From: Clostridia bacterium
GTDB lineage: Bacteria > Bacillota_A > Clostridia > Christensenellales > Aristaeellaceae
DNA length: 64,000 nucleotides
Reading direction: 5' to 3'
Assembly: GCA_017517815.1 (NCBI GenBank)
Contig: JAFWYA010000021.1
Location: forward strand, 1-64,000
The notes beneath the pieces are model-generated. The model was given only the letters and a program-made list of their open reading frames with translations. It did not search any database and was not told the DNA's origin. Below are positions 51,971 to 61,300 of the stretch, in pieces. The stretch's first letter is position 1, and each line of letters opens with the position of its first letter. Both the position numbers and the translations under genes were made by a program.

Positions 51971-53161
51971 TTAATCGACATTTTTGTCTAACTTTTCTGG
52001 AGGCACTTCAATGGTTTCGGCTGGTATGATTTTTTCTCTATTCTTTTGTGTAGGAATGGGACTGTCGATCTGTCGTTCCAGAAGAACGTGATAGCCCTGA
52101 TCATATTCTGGAGATGGGAAAAAGTTGTCTGCACTAACTAAGCTTCCTTCGCCTAACATTTCATCGACTAAGGCAACATTCATCCTAATGACACAGGCTA
52201 TTCGTTCGTCAAAATCATAAGAACAATGCTTACCCTTTACGATCCAACCGTGCTGTGAGCAGGGACGCAAAAAAGTTGAAGGCAGATTCTTCCGCAAATC
52301 AATAGTGTATGTATTCTCACCAAAATATATTCCGTTTAATGATGGAGCATTTGTTTCGGCAACATATAAGAACAAATACATGTGGCCTTGTTTGTTATCA
52401 TCATCAAAGCGTTGCCATAGCATTGTGATCTCTTGGTTCTGAGCATCGATTTGATCACAACGTTGTTGCCATTCCCTTATGTTGCGGTCATTGATTTTCT
52501 TCAAAAAAGTTGTAATAACCTCAGTATACGGCCGCTTACTCTTCGCAACAATGTTTTGGCAAGTCTCAATCTGTTCAGATGTGAGACTCCCTTCGTCCAA
52601 ATCCTGCGGTTTGTCTGGATGGCATTTGAGAATTGGAAGATCAACCTGCAGCTTTAGGTGCTTGTCTTCATCAGGTTTCTTAGTTGTATCTCGTCTGTAA
52701 TAATCCTTTGTCGTTTTATCGCGCGCAAACAAACCAAACCAAAGAGCTGTCCAATGATTATCAACGAAGTCGACACAAAACGTTTTGCCTCCATAGTGCT
52801 GCAATGCCGCTTCCATGGTTAATCGCTTATACAATTCCCACCCTGCCACATCAGGGGAATTAAGGTGGAAGAAGCTGATAAGTGAGGAATCCGCCATCAT
52901 GCTACTAACAGCTTGCTCCAGTTGTTGTTCTTTAGATACCCGAAGGGTAGGATCATGAAAAATGCTTGGTATCACGCTCGGGTACAGATCGCATTGTCCT
53001 CTGTACAGAACCGTACCAATACCCGCATTTATGTGTTTTACATAACCTACGAGCTGGTTTAGGTCATTTTGTGACGTCACAGTAAATACGGGAATGTTTT
53101 TAGACCATGTGCCAGTAAAAATCCTGTTTTCATGGGTTTTTGCTTCGGGGTATCTGATCAT
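51971..53161 (-). CDS. FRG-domain protein (candidate defence component)
   Basis: 396 residues. The FRG core is recognised by YRGQCDLYPSVIPSIF near residue 55 and, about 85 residues later, LQHYGGKTFCVDFVDNHWTALWFGLF, the [QH]-[YH]-G...D...AL pattern. FRG proteins occur in phage-defence islands and with mobile elements; the biochemical activity is not established. The C-terminal third has no recognised motif. The ATG at 53161 is preferred to a GTG one codon earlier. It lies 35 nt downstream of the HEPN-like gene and ends at a terminator, forming a two-gene unit that is lower in GC than the chromosome. Confidence 0.75.
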   Translation of the reverse strand: MIRYPEAKTHENRIFTGTWSKNIPVFTVTSQNDLNQLVGYVKHINAGIGTVLYRGQCDLYPSVIPSIFHDPTLRVSKEQQLEQAVSSMMADSSLISFFHLNSPDVAGWELYKRLTMEAALQHYGGKTFCVDFVDNHWTALWFGLFARDKTTKDYYRRDTTKKPDEDKHLKLQVDLPILKCHPDKPQDLDEGSLTSEQIETCQNIVAKSKRPYTEVITTFLKKINDRNIREWQQRCDQIDAQNQEITMLWQRFDDDNKQGHMYLFLYVAETNAPSLNGIYFGENTYTIDLRKNLPSTFLRPCSQHGWIVKGKHCSYDFDERIACVIRMNVALVDEMLGEGSLVSADNFFPSPEYDQGYHVLLERQIDSPIPTQKNREKIIPAETIEVPPEKLDKNVD

Positions 53162-53196
53162 CACATTTTCCTCTCATTCTCTGGTACTAAAGCGAT

Positions 53197-54417
53197 TTAC
53201 GGCGTGGTCTGTGCAGCATCCAGCGGCTCTAAGCGTAAAATGTAATCAGTCAACATGATTGCATTAAGGGAAGCTTTCTTGCTTGGATAACTGCGATACC
53301 AGCTATGTGAAACGCCATGTCGATTAGGAACGCCATCAATCACATCATCTACTCCGTCACACTGAGAAACAATGAAGTTGTCAAAGTAGTTGCTGAAAAT
53401 CTGTTCGTAATCATTGGCTTCCGTCAAAGCTGCGAGTTCCTTTTTGGTTATACTCATCTTCTGACGATGGCGTTCATCCATAGGAACGTTGTTTGCCTTT
53501 ATGTAGATCATTCCTTCCCACATAGAGGCCAAGCTGGAAATCGTCAGTGCATACTCACCACGAAGATGCGCATCCATAGCCTGACATAGTATCCTTTTGA
53601 TATGAGTCTCGATGTCCAGTTGTCTCCACGAACGCTTAATGGAATTTATCCTCTGTGGCGTATAGTACGCAAGGATAAGTTTATCAATCCTCTTTTCGCG
53701 TCGCTTGCTGGCTCCACGACTGGTCTCCATCACTTCTGCAACTGCCGAAGTTAGAGTTGAGTCTTTAAGCCAACCGGCATAGGGAAACCACTTGCACTCA
53801 TACATTGCCAAGAGATAGGCTGCCTTGAACTCTTCACGTGATATAAATATCTCGCTGAGTTCTTCAAGCGTCCTGTACATAGGACCAAAATCAAGGCTCT
53901 GCAACCATTTCATAGCAGGCGATTGCAGGGCATCGATCATTGCAGTGCCAAAATTAACCGAAATATCCCGAACAGAATTGGCCAGCGTCTGAGCAAGTTC
54001 ACTGCTGAACGCTTGCACAATCTTTGTAACACCAGTACTTATTTGTTTTAGAATCGGACTGGTGAAAGAATAATCCGGGACTTGGGTCGATAGCGCAAGT
54101 TCACCGAGCGTTGAAAATATGGGATGAGCAGTAGCACTCTTTATGCTTTGGTCGGCAATAGTCAAAGCTGCAGTTGATGCCTGAATATCACGTACTGCGT
54201 CAAATGCCGGATCAGTAACAACGAGATTCTGCAAGTTATTCGCAGGCAATGCAGCTAAACTGATATCCGGCAGATCCACTTTGGCGGATGCAATAGCCTG
54301 TTGAAGACGATCAAGCTGCTCTACTGCCGGAAGAGACGGCTGTATCAGTTCCTGATTGGCAAAATCACCCTCTTGGAGAAGGTCATTTCGTTCATGGTTT
54401 TCTTCATGATGCTTCAT
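53197..54417 (-). CDS. Helical protein with a C-terminal RX4H (HEPN-like) motif
   Basis: 406 residues with no known full-length family. The N-terminal about 200 residues are low-complexity amphipathic helix (Ala/Gln/Ser-rich) and may form coiled coils. The C-terminal about 130 residues resemble the helical domain of abortive-infection-type proteins. They include RGEYALTISSLASMWEGMIY and then PNRHGVSHSW, where Arg-His-Gly-Val-Ser-His fits the RX4-6H catalytic pattern of HEPN ribonucleases. Start at 54417 behind AGGAGGAG; promoter at 54508-54536. It precedes the FRG gene in the same unit. A toxin/RNase role is a hypothesis. Confidence 0.6.
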   Translation of the reverse strand: MKHHEENHERNDLLQEGDFANQELIQPSLPAVEQLDRLQQAIASAKVDLPDISLAALPANNLQNLVVTDPAFDAVRDIQASTAALTIADQSIKSATAHPIFSTLGELALSTQVPDYSFTSPILKQISTGVTKIVQAFSSELAQTLANSVRDISVNFGTAMIDALQSPAMKWLQSLDFGPMYRTLEELSEIFISREEFKAAYLLAMYECKWFPYAGWLKDSTLTSAVAEVMETSRGASKRREKRIDKLILAYYTPQRINSIKRSWRQLDIETHIKRILCQAMDAHLRGEYALTISSLASMWEGMIYIKANNVPMDERHRQKMSITKKELAALTEANDYEQIFSNYFDNFIVSQCDGVDDVIDGVPNRHGVSHSWYRSYPSKKASLNAIMLTDYILRLEPLDAAQTTP

Positions 54418-54507
54418 GATAAAAAACTCCTCCTACTGTATTTGCCAACAGACACAAGGCAGCTGCCGGTATTAGCATGTATCGACAAGAAAAGATTTCC
54501 TGAGTCA

Positions 54508-54536
54508 ATTATATGGCACTTTGCTTGAACTGGCAA
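54508..54536 (-). promoter_or_regulatory. Promoter of the HEPN-like/FRG cargo unit
   Basis: On the minus strand TTGCCA (54536-54531), 17-nt spacer, perfect TATAAT (54513-54508). Confidence 0.75.
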
Positions 54537-54552
54537 TGGGTCTTGTATCTTT

Positions 54553-54614
54553 TTGCGATCAAAACCGTCATTATACAATCACTCAAAGACACTTGCGATG
54601 ATAAACCATCTATT
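54553..54614 (+). repeat. Two imperfect 22-bp direct repeats before parA
   Basis: Copies near 54553-54574 and 54593-54614 share TTGCGAT...AAACC.TC, 40 bp apart. They may be ParB/parS-like or iteron-type sites, but with only two degenerate copies this is uncertain. Confidence 0.35.
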
Positions 54615-54642
54615 CTTTATCGTTTAGATGGTTTTTTCATAT
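54603..54642 (+). promoter_or_regulatory. Leader hairpin upstream of parA
   Basis: Stem AAACCATCT ... AGATGGTTT with a 14-nt loop and a TTTTTT run, only 25-30 nt before the parA start. It could terminate or attenuate transcription into the parA unit. Confidence 0.5.
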
Positions 54643-54666
54643 AACAATTTTGAGGAGGTGAACCAT

Positions 54667-55488
54667 TTGTCCGCAACAACCATCGCCATCGCCAACCAGA
54701 AGGGCGGCGTTGGCAAAACGACCACAACCGCCAATCTGGGCATCGGATTGGCACAGGAGGGCAAGAAGGTGCTGCTGGTGGACTGCGATCCGCAGGCCAG
54801 CCTGACCATCAGCCTTGGTTATCCCCAGCCGGATACCCTGCCCTGCACACTCTCTACTCTCATGGGAAACATCATCACCGACGAATCCAACATCCCCGGA
54901 GAAGGAATCCTGCATCATGCTGAAGGTGTCGATCTGCTTCCTGCCAGCATCGACCTTGCGGGCATGGAAGTAACGCTCATGAATGTCATGAGCCGTGAAA
55001 CTGTGCTGCAGCAAGTACTGGAACCGCTGAAAAAGCAGTATGACCACATCTTGATCGACTGTATGCCCTCCTTGGGAATGCTGACGATCAATTCGCTGGC
55101 AACAGCCAACAGCGTCATCATTCCGGTTCAGGCGCAGTATCTGCCCGCCAAGGGCCTGGAACAGCTGCTCAAAACCGTTGGTAAAGTGCAGCGGCAAATC
55201 AATCCCAAGCTGAAGATCGACGGCATCCTGCTGACCATGGTGGACAACCGCACGAACTACGCCCGTGAGATCAGCTCCATGCTGCGTGAAAACTACGGCA
55301 GCAGAGTCAGGGTGTTTGCTACTGACATTCCTCATTCTGTCCGCGCCGCCGAAATCAGTGCTGAAGGGAAAAGCATCTATGCCCACGATCCCAAGGGCAA
55401 GGTGGCAATGGCGTACCGCGCTCTGACGCAGGAGGTGATGAAGATTGAGAAGCAGCGCAGCAAAAATCAAGCTGACCTCGGTAGATGA
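54667..55488 (+). CDS. parA: ParA/Soj-type partition ATPase
   Basis: 273 residues. Deviant Walker A NQKGGVGKTTTTANLG, then VLLVDCDPQASLT and ILIDCMPSLG. It lacks an N-terminal DNA-binding domain, i.e. the short Soj class. It segregates the extrachromosomal form of the element or organises its DNA. The start is a TTG at 54667 with GAGGAGGTG 7-8 nt upstream; no ATG is compatible with the motif. It overlaps parB by 44 nt. Confidence 0.9.
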   Translation: MSATTIAIANQKGGVGKTTTTANLGIGLAQEGKKVLLVDCDPQASLTISLGYPQPDTLPCTLSTLMGNIITDESNIPGEGILHHAEGVDLLPASIDLAGMEVTLMNVMSRETVLQQVLEPLKKQYDHILIDCMPSLGMLTINSLATANSVIIPVQAQYLPAKGLEQLLKTVGKVQRQINPKLKIDGILLTMVDNRTNYAREISSMLRENYGSRVRVFATDIPHSVRAAEISAEGKSIYAHDPKGKVAMAYRALTQEVMKIEKQRSKNQADLGR

Positions 55489-56383
55489 TCTGTTTTCTTC
55501 GGAGGAAAGCAGAGCCGACGCCAGCCGGGAACGAGTTGTTGAACTGTCCCTGGCAGAGATGCACCCGTTCAAGAATCATCCCTTCAAGGTGCTGGATGAT
55601 GATAAGATGCAGGATACCGCTGAGAGCATCCGGGAACATGGCGTACTGGTTCCTGCCATTGTGCGCCCACGGGAGGAAGGCGGCTATGAGATCGTCGCAG
55701 GTCACAGGCGGCACTTTGCCAGCCAAATTGCCGGACTTGCCACGATGCCCGCTATCGTCCGTGATCTGGACGACGATGCCGCTACCATCATCATGGTTGA
55801 CTCCAATCTCCAGCGTGAGAGCATCCTGCCCAGTGGACGTGCTTGGGCGTATCGGATGAAGCTGGAAGCCGTGCGGAGAAAGGCTGGACGGCCATCGAAA
55901 GAAAATGCGGGCCAACTTGACCCGGATTTCGATAATCGCCGTTCCAACGTCATTGTTGCTGAACAAGCCGGTGAAAGCGTCAAGCAGTTGCAACGCTTTA
56001 TCCGTCTGACCGAACTCATCCCGCCTCTTCTGGATATGGTGGACGAGCGTAAGATCGCCTTTAATCCGGCGGTCGAACTCTCCTACCTCAAGCCGGAAGA
56101 ACAGGTTGAGCTGTTGGACGCCATGGACAGCGAACAGGCCACGCCATCCCTCTCCCAGGCGCAGCGGCTGAAGAAATTCAGCCAGGAAGGTCATCTATCT
56201 ATCGACGTAATGCGCGCCATCATGTCCGAGGAGAAGAAAAGTGAGCTTGACCGGGTAACGCTCACCAGCGATAAGCTGCACAAGTATTTCCCGAAAAGCT
56301 ACACGCCCCAGCAGATGGAACAGGTGATCCTGAAACTGTTGGAGGGCTGGCATCACCGCCGCCAGCAAGCTCAGGAGAGATAA
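55445..56383 (+). CDS. parB: ParB-like partition/nuclease-domain protein
   Basis: 312 residues. The N-terminal ParB/Srx domain includes EMHPFKNHPFKVLDDDKMQ and the CTP/DNA-loop motif EIVAGHRRHFASQIAG. The central helix-turn-helix region carries VIVAEQAGESVKQLQRFIRL. It starts with a TTG at 55445 behind AGGAGGT (8 nt), which makes a 44-nt overlap with parA. The later in-frame ATG would delete the conserved N-terminus. The unit ends at the terminator 56382-56414. Confidence 0.88.
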   Translation: MRSSAAKIKLTSVDDLFSSEESRADASRERVVELSLAEMHPFKNHPFKVLDDDKMQDTAESIREHGVLVPAIVRPREEGGYEIVAGHRRHFASQIAGLATMPAIVRDLDDDAATIIMVDSNLQRESILPSGRAWAYRMKLEAVRRKAGRPSKENAGQLDPDFDNRRSNVIVAEQAGESVKQLQRFIRLTELIPPLLDMVDERKIAFNPAVELSYLKPEEQVELLDAMDSEQATPSLSQAQRLKKFSQEGHLSIDVMRAIMSEEKKSELDRVTLTSDKLHKYFPKSYTPQQMEQVILKLLEGWHHRRQQAQER

Positions 56384-56414
56384 CGCCCACACAATCATGT
56401 GTCGGGCGTTTTTT
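56382..56414 (+). terminator. Terminator of the parA-parB unit
   Basis: Stem AACGCCC/GGGCGTT with inner ACACA/TGTGT, then a T-tract. It begins inside the parB stop codon. Confidence 0.8.
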
Positions 56415-56443
56415 CATACCCCGAAGGAAAGGAGGGATGAAAT

Positions 56444-57370
56444 GTGGCTGTTTTCAGGATCGAGAAAACGAGGGATTACACCGTCATGTCCAACCATCAT
56501 CTGAAAAACAAGAACCTGACACTGAAAGCCAAGGGCTTAATGAGCTTGCTACTTTCTCTGCCGGATAACTGGGTGCATACTCTGGCGGGTTTGGCACAGA
56601 TCAGCGTTGAGGGTGTAGACGCCATCCGTATGGCTGTGCATGAGCTGGAACGTGAAGGGTATGTTGTTCGTAACCGCATCCGTGATGAAAAAGGGCATCT
56701 GGGCGAGATGGAATACGTTGTCTATGAGAATCCGCAGAAGCCAGTCGTTGCAGAAGAACCTGTACCGGCTTCTCCAACGTTGGAAGAACCTATGTTGGAA
56801 AATCCAACACAGGAGAATCCAACGCAGGGTAATCCTACACAGGATAAACCTACATTGGGTCATCCTACGCAGGAAAATCCAATGCTATTAAATACTCATA
56901 GATCAAACACGCATAAAGAAAATATTGATTTATCAATTCCTTATGCAGCAAATCCTTATCAATCAATCCCTTATCAATCAATGCGTGAGCGCGAGCAACC
57001 CAGCATGGTGGCACAGTACAAAGCACTGGTGCAGGGTCACATCGAATATGACGTCATGTGCCAGCAGTATGAACAAGAACGTCTGGATGAAATCGTCTAC
57101 CTGATCGTTGAAGTCCTTTGCTCCAAAGCGCAGTACTTCACCATTTCCGGCGAGGAGCTTCCTGCCGATCTGGTACGAGAACGGCTGCTCAAGTTCAGAA
57201 GTTCTCACCTGCAGTACGTCTTCGATTGCCTGAGCAGAACGACAAGCCGAGTGGGCAATATCAAGTCATATCTGCTGACCACCCTGTACAACGCCACCGG
57301 CACCATGACCAACTACTACGACGCCCGCGTGCGTCACGACCATCCATATCTGTTTTGCAAGGAGGATTAA
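56444..57370 (+). CDS. Element replication/HTH protein (RepA-N or DnaD-like) with pentapeptide repeats
   Basis: 308 residues. The N-terminal about 90 residues form the winged helix-turn-helix typical of conjugative-element replication proteins: NLTLKAKGLMSLLLSLPDNW then SVEGVDAIRMAVHELEREGY. Residues about 105-150 consist of pentapeptide repeats of the ENPTQ type. The C-terminal about 100 residues are helical (DEIVYLIVEVLCSKAQYF) as in DUF6017-like proteins. The start is a GTG at 56444, 7 nt after GGAGGG. Likely initiates or regulates replication of the excised element. Confidence 0.75.
   Translation: MAVFRIEKTRDYTVMSNHHLKNKNLTLKAKGLMSLLLSLPDNWVHTLAGLAQISVEGVDAIRMAVHELEREGYVVRNRIRDEKGHLGEMEYVVYENPQKPVVAEEPVPASPTLEEPMLENPTQENPTQGNPTQDKPTLGHPTQENPMLLNTHRSNTHKENIDLSIPYAANPYQSIPYQSMREREQPSMVAQYKALVQGHIEYDVMCQQYEQERLDEIVYLIVEVLCSKAQYFTISGEELPADLVRERLLKFRSSHLQYVFDCLSRTTSRVGNIKSYLLTTLYNATGTMTNYYDARVRHDHPYLFCKED
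56785..56890 (+). repeat. 15-bp tandem repeat within the rep gene (ENPTQ-type pentapeptides)
   Basis: Roughly seven imperfect copies of a 15-bp unit encoding variants such as ENPTQ, GNPTQ, DKPTL, GHPTQ and ENPML. Each copy keeps the Pro. Confidence 0.7.
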
Positions 57371-57372
57371 GT

Positions 57373-58374
57373 ATGTCCCAGCATAAGCATCCCAAGCGTC
57401 GCTTTCCGATGGCCGCTGTTCTGGCGGTCATTTTGATTTTGGCAGGTGTTGCCGCCATTGCCGGTTCCCTGTGGATGCAGGAGAACGAGATCAGCACCGG
57501 TGCCGAGGTTTACGAAGCGCTGGTTGAACAGCTGAAGCAGCCGCCTACCACCGAGGAAAACCCTGAAACCCAGCAGGATGAACTGCCTGCTGATGATACC
57601 ACCACCGAAGAAACGCCTGTCACGCAGGATGAACCCGACCAGGAGCAGCCGGTACAAGAGCAGCCTGACCAGCCTGCTGATCAGATCTACGAACCTGCGG
57701 TGACGGTGGTTCCGCCGCTGACTGTCCAGCCCACTGAACCGGAACAGCAGATCCTTCAGCCGGTGAACCTGCCCGAATCCCCCAAGGAAGCAGCACCTGG
57801 TTTCACCGGCGCAGATCTTGCTGCCTGTAAAGCGGCCAACAGCGATTTCGCTGCATGGCTTCAGATTCCCGGCACGGATATTGATTATCCCGTCGTGCTG
57901 ACCAACGACGTGGACTACTACCTGGATCACACCTTTACCGGCGAGGAAAGCATCATCGGCTGTCTGTTCTCTCTGGGCCGCACAGATTACGCAGCTCCCA
58001 GCGATAACATCGCCATCTATGGCCACCACATGCGCCGCAGCCGTTCCACCACCATGTTCCAGCCCCTGCACAACTACAAGAAAGCCTCTTTCCGCAACGA
58101 ACATGCCACCATCCATCTGGATACCCTGCATGGCTCCCGCAGCTATACCGTGTTCGCCGTCATCAATAAGCGCGAATCCGATTGGGATGCTTCTGCAGCG
58201 GACTTTGCCTCTGCAGATGAGTATCAGGCTTTTCTGGATCGTGCGCTGGAATGGTCGTTGTACGATACCGGCGTTTCTGTCACAACGGACGATCACATTC
58301 TCACCCTGATCACCTGTGACCGCGATTACAATTCCGAAGATGGTCAGCTTGTGGTGATGGCTGTCCAGCAGTGA
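57373..58374 (+). CDS. Class B-like sortase with a Pro/Gln-rich stalk
   Basis: 333 residues. A membrane anchor (PMAAVLAVILILAGVAAIAG) precedes a long acidic Pro/Gln-rich stalk (about 45-135). The sortase fold includes WLQIPGTDIDYPVV, the His of AIYGHHMRR (H218/H219) and the nucleophile C315 in TLITCDRDYN. The position usually held by the catalytic Arg after the Cys is Gln325 (SEDGQLVVMAV); the nearby Arg317 is the only local alternative. AAGGAGG lies 8 nt before the start. The adjacent adhesin gene is its likely substrate. Confidence 0.85.
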   Translation: MSQHKHPKRRFPMAAVLAVILILAGVAAIAGSLWMQENEISTGAEVYEALVEQLKQPPTTEENPETQQDELPADDTTTEETPVTQDEPDQEQPVQEQPDQPADQIYEPAVTVVPPLTVQPTEPEQQILQPVNLPESPKEAAPGFTGADLAACKAANSDFAAWLQIPGTDIDYPVVLTNDVDYYLDHTFTGEESIIGCLFSLGRTDYAAPSDNIAIYGHHMRRSRSTTMFQPLHNYKKASFRNEHATIHLDTLHGSRSYTVFAVINKRESDWDASAADFASADEYQAFLDRALEWSLYDTGVSVTTDDHILTLITCDRDYNSEDGQLVVMAVQQ

Positions 58375-58399
58375 CCTACGACACAACAAGGAGGAACCT

Positions 58400-61300
58400 A
58401 TGAGAAAAACAACTCTGATCAAGGCATTGGCGCTTCTGCTGTCCTTTGCCATGCTGATGACTGGCCTCCCGGCTCCGTCCATTGCTGAAACGATTGCCAC
58501 TCCTACGGACACGGTGATCGAGCAAAGCGAAGAAATTGTTATTGAGGACGAGCAGCCTGTTGAAGAAGTCCCCGACGAGCCGCTTGTGCCTGACGAAGAA
58601 ACAGAGCTTCCACCCATTGAGGATGAGATGACAACTGAACCTGAGAATCCCATGGAGGATGACGAAGATGCCACCTTTCCCGAAGATAATCCGCCCGCTG
58701 ATGACGGTACTGGAGATCTTCCAACTGATGACGTCGATCCTGAAACGGAAGCCGAGGAACCCTCCGGCGACGACCCCGTAACGGATGACGAGCCGATTGA
58801 GGAACAGCCGGAGGAAACACAGCCGGACGAAGAAATCGAAATCCCTGATGTTCCGGCAGAAGACGAGGAAACCGAGCTTCCGTCCGTTGAGGATGACCCG
58901 ACTGAAGATGACTTCATCCCGGAAGGTGAGCCTTTGGACGAACCCATCGTGATCGAACATCCCGTCAAAGCAGCGATTGACGCCAACGGCTATGCTTACC
59001 TGATGGCTGAAGACGGCTTCGACGCATACAGCGCGCCGGATATGAGTGAACACATCTTCACCGTTCATGCCGGTGTGCTGCTGGTGACGGACTTCATGGA
59101 TGAAGATGCCTGGAACATCATCGAAGTGCAGTTCCTGACTGCGGGCGGTGAAGCGCTGACGGCTTATGCCTATGCCGATGATCTTCCCGACACCCTTCTG
59201 GAACGATCTGTTCTGGATGAAATCGCCCTGACCACCAATTTCGCGCTGGTATTTGTGGGTGACGGCAAAGTGGCAATCTTTGAGGTAGACGGTGAGGCTC
59301 CCTATGTGGAGGAACTGCCGCCCGTTGAGCTTCCTGAAGAACCCGAAGAACCTGTTGAGCAGCCTACTGTGCCTGACGAGGAAGAACTGTTCTTTGAGGA
59401 CGAGCTGCCCGAAGAACAGATGCTGGCTGACGAGGGCGCTTTCGTGCTGGTTTCCACTGACACCCGATCTTTCCTTGGCGTGGATGACAGCGCTGCAGAT
59501 GATTACGAAGGCGATCTGTACCTTGGCTATTTCGTCAGTGATGCCATCGTGCAGGTTGAATCCATCGAGCAGGACGCCCAGGGCCGCAGCTGGTATCTGG
59601 TGCGCTATCTGTATGGTGATACCCATGCGGACGGAACGCTGAAATGGACGGATACTGATCTGATCTATGTGCTGGCCGGGGAAACTTACGGCACAGACGA
59701 TACGGAACTGACCGTCACTGATTTCGCATTTCCGTATGCTCCGATGACCTATGCGCTGCGCTCGACGCCCATGAACGGCTTTTCTCTGCGTGACATCAGT
59801 GCATCCCTTGGTAACTTCTACGTTGGCCAGACCGGTCTGCACGGCAGTTCCGGCAAAGACAGCGAGTATCTGCAGATTGCAACACTGGCGGGCTATGGAA
59901 AAATCTACGCCACGCCGCACTATCTGGAAGGGTATACCGTGTATTGTCTGGAACATCTGCTGCCCGGTCCCGGTGAGCGGTCTTCCAGCGGAGGCTACCA
60001 GCCTACCGGCCCGTACACGGTGGTTGACCTGGCCTCCTACATGGCAACGCCCGGTTATTCCGGCGTCATGTACAAGGAAAGCACCATGCATGCCATCGGC
60101 TGGGTGCTGCGTCATACGGTTCCCTTCATGGAGCTGAACCGTTCCGATTCCGATAACCGTACCTGGAGCCGCGTTGCCGGTCAGTTTGCCATCCGCGAAG
60201 TGATCAAGCAGCTGGAAGGCTCGCAGTATGTGCGCGATTATTGGGATATGGATGACTTCTATGCAGCAAGCAACAACGCTCCGGCTGTCTATCTGGAATA
60301 CGCCCGCTGGCTTGCTGCCAATGGTATTGCCCGTGGTTCCATGACTGGCAAGATCACTGTGTCCAATAAGAGCGTCACGTCTGTCAACGGGAAAACGATT
60401 GGCACGGTCACGTTGACGACTGACGCCGATCTGATTCGCATCAGCAAGTCCTATGGCACAGTCACCGGCAATACCTACGGCTCGGATAGCTCCTATTACT
60501 ACCTCAACAGCGGTGATACCATCACCATTTCATCCTCCGCTTCTTCTTTCAGCTTCAAGGCAGAATCCATGTCTTCGCCAGATGAAGAAGCCGGATTTGT
60601 GGTTGGCGTTCCCTATGAGGCAATCCAGAAGCTGCTGATTCCCATCGAGGGGCTTCCGTATCCCATCAAATCCGTTACGGTGTCCTTTGATATTCCTTAC
60701 GGCTCCGTTTCCGTTACCAAGACGGACTTCAATACCGGCAAAGTGCTGGCTGGCGCTACCTTTGACCTCATCAGCGGCAGCACCGTCATCCAGTCCATGA
60801 CCACCGGCGCAGATGGCGTCGTGACCTTCACCAATGTGCCGCCCGGAACCTACACCATCCGTGAGCGCACCGCACCCGAAGGGTACACCCTGGGTTCGAT
60901 GAACGTGCAGACGGTGAATGTGTCCAATGGACAGACTTCCCGTGTCACCTTCGCCAATGAAAAGATCACCGCCCGGATCAAGATTGTGAAGAAGGACTCG
61001 CTCACAGGCGATAAGCTGGCAGGCGCGGCCTTCAAGATCACCCGCCTTTCCGGTCCTGCGGTGGTTTCGGGTATGGCGATTGGCGATAGCATCACCATCG
61101 TAACCGATGTGAACGGCGTCATCGAAACCGGCTGGCTGGAATGGGGCCGTTACCGCATCGAAGAAACCGCTGCGCCGGAAGGTTTCCTGCTCACTGGCTA
61201 CTCCACGGAGATCAATGCCTATGAGAATGGCAAAACCTACTCCTTTGAGGTCGAGAACGAGCCTATGACCGGCTACATCCACTTGGAAAAGACAGATCGA

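Noticed and set aside
56785..56890. Tandem repeats considered as a CRISPR array
   Set aside because: The unit is 15 bp, without spacers, in frame with a coding sequence and encodes pentapeptides.
57367..60115. Two long minus-strand frames opposite the sortase and the adhesin N-terminus
   Set aside because: Ser/Gly-rich and His/Arg-rich antisense translations of the acidic stalk; no start signals; the plus-strand genes have motifs.
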